Source: Spirochaetales bacterium (lineage in GTDB: Bacteria; Spirochaetota; Spirochaetia; JABEVK01). From it: a stretch of DNA of 6,688 nucleotides. The notes beneath the pieces are model-generated. The model worked only from the letters and a program-made list of their open reading frames with translations, had not been told where the DNA came from and made no database searches. Below, one piece after another: positions 6,634-6,688 of the stretch. The stretch lies in the NCBI GenBank assembly GCA_013043995.1, contig JABEVL010000200.1, forward strand, positions 1 to 6,688. Direction: 5' to 3'. The translations under genes were made by a program, and so were the position numbers. Positions within the stretch are counted from its first letter, which is position 1. Each line of letters begins with the position of its first letter.

Positions 6634-6688
6634 AATCGTGATTCGGTAGGTCGATAATTTGTCCGTCGCGGGCCAAAAACGCGTTAGG
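6632..6688 (-). CDS. C-terminal end of an unknown protein (partial)
   Basis: Reading the minus strand in from the right edge, one frame is open for 18 codons and ends in TGA. It gives PNAFLARDGQIIDLPNHD. The stop overlaps the ribosome binding site of the ATPase gene, the junction style used by the next genes in the operon, which is why I read it as a real gene end rather than leader sequence. I do not recognise the family from so short a tail. If correct, the promoter of the transporter operon lies outside the window. A chance open frame of 18 codons is quite possible, so confidence is moderate. Confidence 0.5.
   Translation of the reverse strand, partial: PNAFLARDGQIIDLPNHD

Noticed and set aside
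6634..6688. Possible sigma-70 promoter ahead of the ATPase gene
   Set aside because: A TTGGCC and a TATCGA can be picked out but are only 14 bases apart and both match consensus poorly; coding continuation explains the stretch better.

Overview
The window holds two convergent gene sets from what looks like a Gram-negative, moderate-GC bacterium. There is no rRNA, tRNA, CRISPR array or insertion sequence. The organism cannot be fixed from this stretch. A GldF/GldG/DUF4340 exporter operon, a zinc-type ROK fructokinase and a large divergent helical-repeat protein together would fit the Verrucomicrobiota or neighbouring phyla, but this is a weak inference. Strong AGGAGG-like ribosome binding sites precede all four complete minus-strand genes.

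Left part, plus strand (1-2329): the 3' part of a long TPR-like helical-repeat protein, whose 5' end lies outside the window, is followed after only 3 bases by a ROK-family sugar kinase, most likely a fructokinase. The two are probably co-transcribed. No known pathway explains the pairing.

Middle (2330-2406): a 77-base convergent intergenic gap holds a perfect 13-bp stem with a 4-base loop. It is almost symmetrical and is best read as a bidirectional intrinsic terminator serving both transcription units.

Right part, minus strand (2407-6688, read from right to left): the last 18 codons of an unknown gene, then an ABC ATPase, a six-helix ABC-2 permease of the NosY/GldF type, a GldG-like auxiliary protein and a DUF4340 membrane-anchored protein. 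Junctions are very tight: a 10-base gap, a 17-base overlap, a 4-base gap and a 10-base gap. At each junction the ribosome binding site overlaps or lies inside the end of the preceding gene. The four complete genes form a recognisable module: the ATPase (GldA-like) powers the permease (GldF-like), while the GldG-like and DUF4340 proteins, each mostly extracytoplasmic, are presumed partners. The family is named after gliding motility in Bacteroidetes but is common in bacteria that do not glide, and its substrate is not established. It is the least understood system in the window. Nothing else in the window looks like a previously undescribed system.
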